Origin: Tetmemena sp. SeJ-2015
Lineage: Eukaryota; Ciliophora; Spirotrichea; Sporadotrichida; Oxytrichidae
Length of the DNA: 64,000 nt
Assembly: GCA_027382625.1 (NCBI GenBank)
Contig: JAJKFJ010021672.1
Span: 1-64,000, forward strand
Direction: 5' to 3'
Part shown: positions 60,040 through 64,000 of the stretch, piece after piece
Layout of the letters: each line of letters starts with the position of its first letter
How positions within the stretch are numbered: position 1 is the stretch's first letter
Position numbers and translations under genes: made by a program
Notes under the pieces: model-generated
Told to the model about the DNA's origin: nothing
Databases searched by the model: none
Seen by the model: the letters and a program-made list of their open reading frames with translations, nothing else

Positions 60040-60341
60040 ATAATCTTATAGGGATAAGCAGTTTTGGCATGAAGCATTTCATAGTCATAACTTACAGCAG
60101 TATCTCTCAAAGGAGTGAAATCATAAACATTTCATTTAGTTAGTAAGCACTAAATAAAATTATCATCAGGTTGAGAGAGTAGAGAAGCAAGTTTATCTCG
60201 GGTGTTTCTTGTCAAGTAGAGTTTTTGCATCCTCAAAATTATCAAAGTTTGTTTCACTAAAAGTTATTAAATTAAAATTATCTCTTAAACTCAAATTTCA
60301 GAATTTGAAAGAATGCAAAACTAAAATTTGTGTAAATTTAA
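60040..60341 (-). CDS. Unassigned minus-strand coding segment (possible C-terminal extension of nicotinamidase)
   Basis: Between the nicotinamidase and the acetyltransferase the minus strand reads NFDNFEDAKTLLDKKHPR, then, with one frame change, LASLLSQPDDNFIQCLLTK and NVYDFTPLRDTAVSYDYEML. The composition is coding-like and an intron acceptor (AACTTTTAG) lies just upstream, so this may be the last exons of the nicotinamidase gene or a separate small gene. No domain was recognised. Confidence 0.35.
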
Positions 60342-61376
60342 TCATTCTTGTTCAATTTAGAATTTGATTTATATGAATATCATCTATTTTTTAATTTAGG
60401 AAACATTTATGATGTTAACGCCTGCTTCTTAAAGTCTTTGAGTCATAACCTTTGCACTATCTGGTGATACACTTCTTGTCGCATCCTCTATAAGGTATGT
60501 TTCAAATCCAAGAGCTGCTGCATCGCAAGCTGTTGATCCCACGCAGTAATCAAAAGCCAATCCAACACAAAACACTCTCACTTTCTCTTTTGTGAAATCA
60601 ACAACCTTTGTTTTAATTTTTTCAACGAGTGTTTAAATCTTTTCTTTGAGGCCAGTTTATTCAGGGCCAGTACCGAAACCGGAGTAAGAATCGTAATACT
60701 TGAGCATGCCTTTGTAAATTACAGTTATCTTCGCACTACTTGTCTCTTCTTGCTCATTATCATCAACTTCTACTTATTAAAATAGCGTCTTAATCTTAAG
60801 GGAATTGAAAAGTGAATAGTTTATGTTCTACTTCTAATGATTCAGACTTAGTTTGTTTGAGAAGCTTGGAGATGATTCCATTCTTCTTCATATCCGAATT
60901 GAGTGGAGTCACATCAAGATCTGGATGGAATTCTGAACCATGCGTGCCTTGTACGCAATGCACTGGCCACATCACTTATTTGATTCCAGTTTCCTCAATA
61001 GTTATAGTCTCAAATAACTAGCTGCCAGGATGATTGACTTGGAAAGAACAGTCAATACAATTTAATATAGACGAAGATTAATGTATCTATCTTGTCTGAG
61101 TGGTCTGTTGGATGCCAATCCTTTGTGTAAATGACTTTGTGAAAGAATGGGTTGTGCTTTAGTTTATTAATAATGGGAATGATCTCTGAGGCTCCACTCA
61201 CTGCGAGTGACCCTCCTTCACAAAAGTCATTCTGCATGTCCACTATGATTAGCAAGTTCAGTTTTCCCGCGCTATCTAAGCTCTCTAGCAATGAAAACAT
61301 TAATTTAAAGAAGGATAAAAGTATAAACTTTAGACTTACTTTTGCTCTAATTTTGAAGTGACGATGAAGATTCCAT
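60342..61376 (-). CDS. Nicotinamidase (isochorismatase-like hydrolase)
   Basis: Starts at ATG 61374-61376 (MESSSSLQNQSK), followed by a 55-nt intron, then IIVDMQNDFCEGGSLAVSGA, which contains the catalytic Asp. KDWHPTDHSD supplies zinc-binding Asp and His; WPVHCVQGTHGSEFHPDLD is the conserved lid region; and VGLAFDYCVGSTACDAAALG contains the nucleophilic Cys. The product converts nicotinamide to nicotinate in NAD salvage. The C terminus reads YLIEDATRSVSPDSAKVMTQ, then GVNIIN, and either ends at TGA 60342-60344 after a 21-nt intron or continues into the segment at 60040-60341. The catalytic triad is complete. Confidence 0.9.
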
Positions 61377-61503
61377 ATTTTAAGATATAAAAGTGAAATT
61401 TACCTTTCTCTCATAAATTCTTTCTTTTAAGAAAGAGAATAGGAGAATAAACTTGATAAAATAAATTGGCAAGTAACTATAATTTATTAAGCAAATACTA
61501 GTC

Positions 61504-64000
61504 ATGGTCGAGTCAATTACCATCTCTAAACATTTTAATGTTATTAATTAAATTTACACTCTAAGCAAAGTTATAACTCTGCTACTCAAGCAGCCAGCAA
61601 AGATTAGTCCCCTCTTCTTCAAAAGAAATCAATAGACGACTATGAATTCCTTAAACAGGTTGGCTAAGGTGCCTTTGGAAATGTATACCTTGCACAAGAT
61701 AAGCAGACAAATGTAAGTAATAAATGATATGATGTATATATAATTTTAATGAGAAATTCGCAATTAAAGCTCTAGACAAGTTGCATTTGATCAAGAACAA
61801 TAAAACAAAGAGTGTACATCGAGAAAAAGAAATACTTAATCTATTCAAGGGCCACCCAAATATAATCCATCTTGAAAGCACCTTCCAGGTAATAATATAA
61901 ATTCACTTTCTTCCTACAATTTTACGAACACGCAAGCTACTTCTTCCATATGAAAGGAAGGTTAAATCATATTCTTAAGGATTGTAACTAATAATGAAGT
62001 ATAGGATAAGCAGAATTTGTACTTTTGGGGGGGGGACGGAAGTGCACCTCCCCCCCTTTTTATGGTCAAAATAGCCAAAAAATCGTCCATATAGGCCATA
62101 TGAGCCAAAAATGCCAAAAAATTAAGAGTTTTTCGCCTTCGAAATTTCCTTGAGGGTCAAATTTCATTATTTCAATTTTTCCCCAAAATTTACTCAAAAT
62201 ATGTTTCAAGTCAAATTTAACATTAAAATAATAGTTATTAAATAATATAGGTCAAATTTAGGCAGATACTTGATCAGTACTAGCAAGATCTACAATATTC
62301 GCCACAGATAGAGGCTATAAGTTAAATCAGCCCTCAGTATTTTTAAATTGCTGTTATTTGACGTCCTTTCAACATGGAGAAATCTTTCCTCGAATTTATA
62401 TAATTAAGAAGAATATAGCAAGTTAAGTTCAAAGTCAAGATAATTTCATCTATGGTAGTATTTGGTTTCTTACTCTGACATTGATAAAGAGAAGAAGATC
62501 TAGCTAATTCTATTTTATAAATGATAGTATGCTTTATTTATGATTATGATAATAGCATTTAAACTTCTTGGAAATTAATAGCTGAACTACTCCCACCTAT
62601 TTTTGATAATCATTTCTTAGTCTCACTATTTTGAAGAAGAATATATAGGAGTTCAAATGTGACTCAGTCATTAAAAGGAGATGGGATCCCAAAAACATGA
62701 AAGTATTCATCAAAATTTGACTTGAAACATATTTTGAGTAAATTTTGGGGAAAAATTGAAATAATGAAATTTGACCCTCAAGGAAATTTCGAAGGCGAAA
62801 AACTCTTAATTTTTTGGCATTTTTGGCTCATTATGGCCTATATGGACGATTTTTTGGCTATTTTGACCATAAAAAGGGGGGGAGGTGCACTTCCGTCCCC
62901 CCCCCCCGTAACTTTTTATTTGAAAATTGTCCTAACGGGGCCCTCATCAACCTCATTAAGAAGAATGGTTAGTTCAAATATTTTAAGCCTTGAAAGTGAA
63001 TAAAGTTGTAATTAGGTTGCTTTGACGAGGCAGTGACCCGTATATATGCAGCAGAAATAATTAATGTGCTTGAAGCTATACATAGCTAAAACGTAATGCA
63101 CAGAGATCTCAAGCCGGAGAACGTCTTACTAAAGAATGACTACCACATTAAAGTCGTAAGCACTCATTATATTTTTAATCCCAAAAATGTCCATCAATAT
63201 AAATCGGATATTTTTAAATCTATATTTTATTTGAGTTGTACACAAATAAATTTTATCTTTATTGTTGAAAATTTAATTTTTTAGATAAAGTAAATTAGAC
63301 TTGTAAATGAAATGATATTTTAAACGGAATTAATACCAAATTTTAAAACTCAACTTTTTATTAAATTTTATTTTAACTATAATTCAGTCGACTTTAAAAT
63401 TTAATACCAGAAAAAAGTCTAAGAATATATCAAAATCTGGCTAATAGTTAATAAGGCTTAATTATAATTGACAATTTTATAAAATCATATTTCAATTTAA
63501 GTAATTTCCTCTCTGGTGGTAGTTAAAATATTTTAATGCACTCTCTCTATTTTTCATATCTCCATAGCCAATGAAAATTAATGGAGTTTAGCTAAAATAA
63601 TTTTCTTAGTATTCCCTGTATTGAGAAAAGAAGCAAACTAATTTCAAACTAAATAATATTTTACAACTCAATAAATTGCTATTTTTATATTAAGAGGAAA
63701 TGTATACTCTATCGGATTGCTTTTATTCTTTTTATTTTGAGATACTTAAACTGTCACTGATTTAATCGATTTTATTCTGATTTTTAATTAACTCTATAAC
63801 AAATTTATTTCTTGCATTAATCTCTTAAATAGATCGATTTTGGGGATGCTAGTTATATCATAGATAAAGATAAGACGTCAGAATAATAAAGTTCTAATCA
63901 GATTCTCTCAACTGGTGGCTCCTATTCCACTTAAGAAACTGAGACTGAGGAATTTGACCCAAGAAGAAACCAAGTTTTCTTTTATTAAAATTACTTTAGA
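61504..64000 (+). CDS. PDK1-like AGC protein kinase, interrupted; 3' end outside window
   Basis: Start at ATG 61504 (MVESITISKHFN), then a small intron. Kinase motifs: glycine loop VGQGAFGNVYLAQ (Gln from TAA), VAIK lysine in KFAIKALDKLHLIKNN, C-helix Glu in HREKEILNL, FKGHPNIIHLESTFQ, NLYFLFENCPNGALINLIKK, NGCFDEAVTRIYAAEIINVL, catalytic loop NVMHRDLKPENVLL and IDFGDA. The NG..DEA.TR.Y.AEI pattern is closest to 3-phosphoinositide-dependent kinase 1, which activates other AGC kinases; that subfamily call is moderate. Exons: to 61712; 61754-61888; 62005-62026 joined to 62917-62967; 63016-63155; 63833 to the edge. The exon carrying NLYFLFEN is broken by an 884-bp inverted-repeat element; excision between ACTTTT copies restores the frame exactly. 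After DFG an acidic insert (TQETETEEFDPRR) precedes the activation segment, which lies beyond the window. Confidence 0.85.
62021..62026 (+). repeat. ACTTTT direct repeat, left flank of the inverted-repeat element
   Basis: Copy one of the six-base direct repeat that borders the element in the kinase exon; the context is GT-ACTTTT-GGGG. Keeping one of the two copies gives the codons NLYFLFEN. Confidence 0.7.
62027..62218 (+). repeat. Left terminal inverted repeat
   Basis: About 192 nt, from the G9 run to TCAAATTT. It matches the reverse complement of 62714-62907 with one visible single-base indel (CCATATGAG against CCATAATGAG) plus the different length of the terminal homopolymer. Confidence 0.9.
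62714..62907 (-). repeat. Right terminal inverted repeat
   Basis: Reverse-complement partner of 62027-62218, ending in an 11-base C run followed by GTA and the second ACTTTT copy. A short open frame inside it (62722-63003) is a by-product of the repeat and kinase exon, not a gene. Confidence 0.9.
62911..62916 (+). repeat. ACTTTT direct repeat, right flank of the element
   Basis: Copy two; it is followed by TATTTGAAAATTGTCC, which continues the kinase exon (LFENC). Confidence 0.7.
63156..63832 (+). other. Unusually long (677-nt) intron in the kinase gene
   Basis: Begins GTAAGC directly after KNDYHIKV and ends AAATAG before IDFGDA. Most introns in the window are 17-60 nt, so this one is more than ten times longer. 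It is AT rich (many TTTAAAT and AATTTT words) and contains no gene or repeat that I can identify. Confidence 0.7.

Larger units (their letters stand above)
62027..62910. mobile_element. Foldback/MITE-like element or internal eliminated sequence, 884 bp
   Basis: The element lies in a protein-coding exon of the kinase gene. It has near-identical inverted ends of about 192 bp (62027-62218 and 62714-62907) which begin with a run of G (9 at left, 11 at right as C) followed by ACGGAAGTGCACC. The roughly 495-bp centre (62219-62713) is AT rich and codes for nothing I can recognise, so it would be non-autonomous. The target-site-like repeat is ACTTTT, or GTACTTTT/GTAACTTTT if an extra A is allowed, which is near 8-9 bp as in hAT or Mutator elements. 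It is not a spliceosomal intron: no AG precedes the right junction. Two readings fit: a recent transposon insertion, or germline DNA whose precise excision is needed to express the kinase. Confidence 0.85.

Noticed and set aside
62027..62907. Terminal G and C runs of the element as telomeric sequence
   Set aside because: They are plain homopolymers of 9 and 11 bases, not repeats such as GGGGTTTT, and sit inside a kinase exon.
62722..63003. 93-codon open frame inside the element's right end
   Set aside because: It is formed by the terminal inverted repeat and runs on into the kinase exon out of frame; no transposase features.
1..64000. CRISPR arrays, bacterial-type operons, rRNA genes, transposase genes
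   Set aside because: None seen; gene structure with introns and reassigned codons is ciliate nuclear throughout.

Overview
The window looks like nuclear DNA of a ciliate that reads all three usual stop codons as sense, most simply a karyorelictean such as Loxodes. Genes recognisable by family contain TAA and TAG at glutamine positions (for example TAA inside the kinase glycine loop GQGAFG at 61.6 kb) and TGA at tryptophan positions, while gene ends that can be placed with confidence (SRP68, glutaminyl cyclase, the CIMIP2-like gene, the RCC1 gene) use TGA. This fits the karyorelict code: TAR = Gln, TGA = Trp or stop. Ordinary six-frame translation therefore fragments every gene. Introns are GT-AG and mostly 17 to 60 nt, with a few of 100 to 700 nt. 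Intergenic DNA is short and AT rich. One tRNA gene (Pro, AGG) is present. All gene limits below come from reading with that code by eye, so intron and end coordinates are approximate unless stated.

Layout. 1-7.4 kb: an unidentified gene cut by the left edge, an AT-rich stretch with weak coding signal, and a B-box zinc-finger protein. 7.4-18.1 kb, almost all minus strand: an HP1-like chromodomain protein, a UBL/UBA/RCC1-repeat protein, two unidentified genes, tRNA-Pro, and SRP68 of the signal recognition particle. 18.2-24.6 kb: a small acidic gene, a SHIPPO-repeat (axonemal) protein and unidentified plus-strand genes. 24.7-34 kb: a large WD40/ankyrin/TRP-like channel gene and a glutaminyl-peptide cyclotransferase. 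34-43 kb: a very long N/Q/S-rich protein with a DUSP domain, then mitochondrial dihydrolipoamide succinyltransferase (DLST). 43.7-49.4 kb: an ankyrin-DHHC palmitoyltransferase sitting between two halves of one TBC Rab-GAP gene that lie on opposite strands. 49.6-54.8 kb: a DEDDy 3'-5' exonuclease with an S1-like domain and a CIMIP2-like ciliary microtubule inner protein. 55-61.4 kb: a type I membrane protein, an unidentified gene, a GCN5-type acetyltransferase and a nicotinamidase. 61.5 kb to the right edge: a PDK1-like AGC kinase interrupted in its coding sequence by an 884-bp inverted-repeat element.

The genes do not form an operon-like pathway. They are housekeeping and ciliary genes of a free-living ciliate. 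The two observations most worth following are (i) the TBC gene whose two halves, with the arginine finger on one and the glutamine finger on the other, would be rejoined in phase at an intron by inverting about 4.3 kb, and (ii) the inverted-repeat element in the kinase, whose exact removal between two ACTTTT copies restores a perfect kinase reading frame. Both resemble germline-type rearranged or interrupted genes, or recent structural variants; sequence alone cannot say which.
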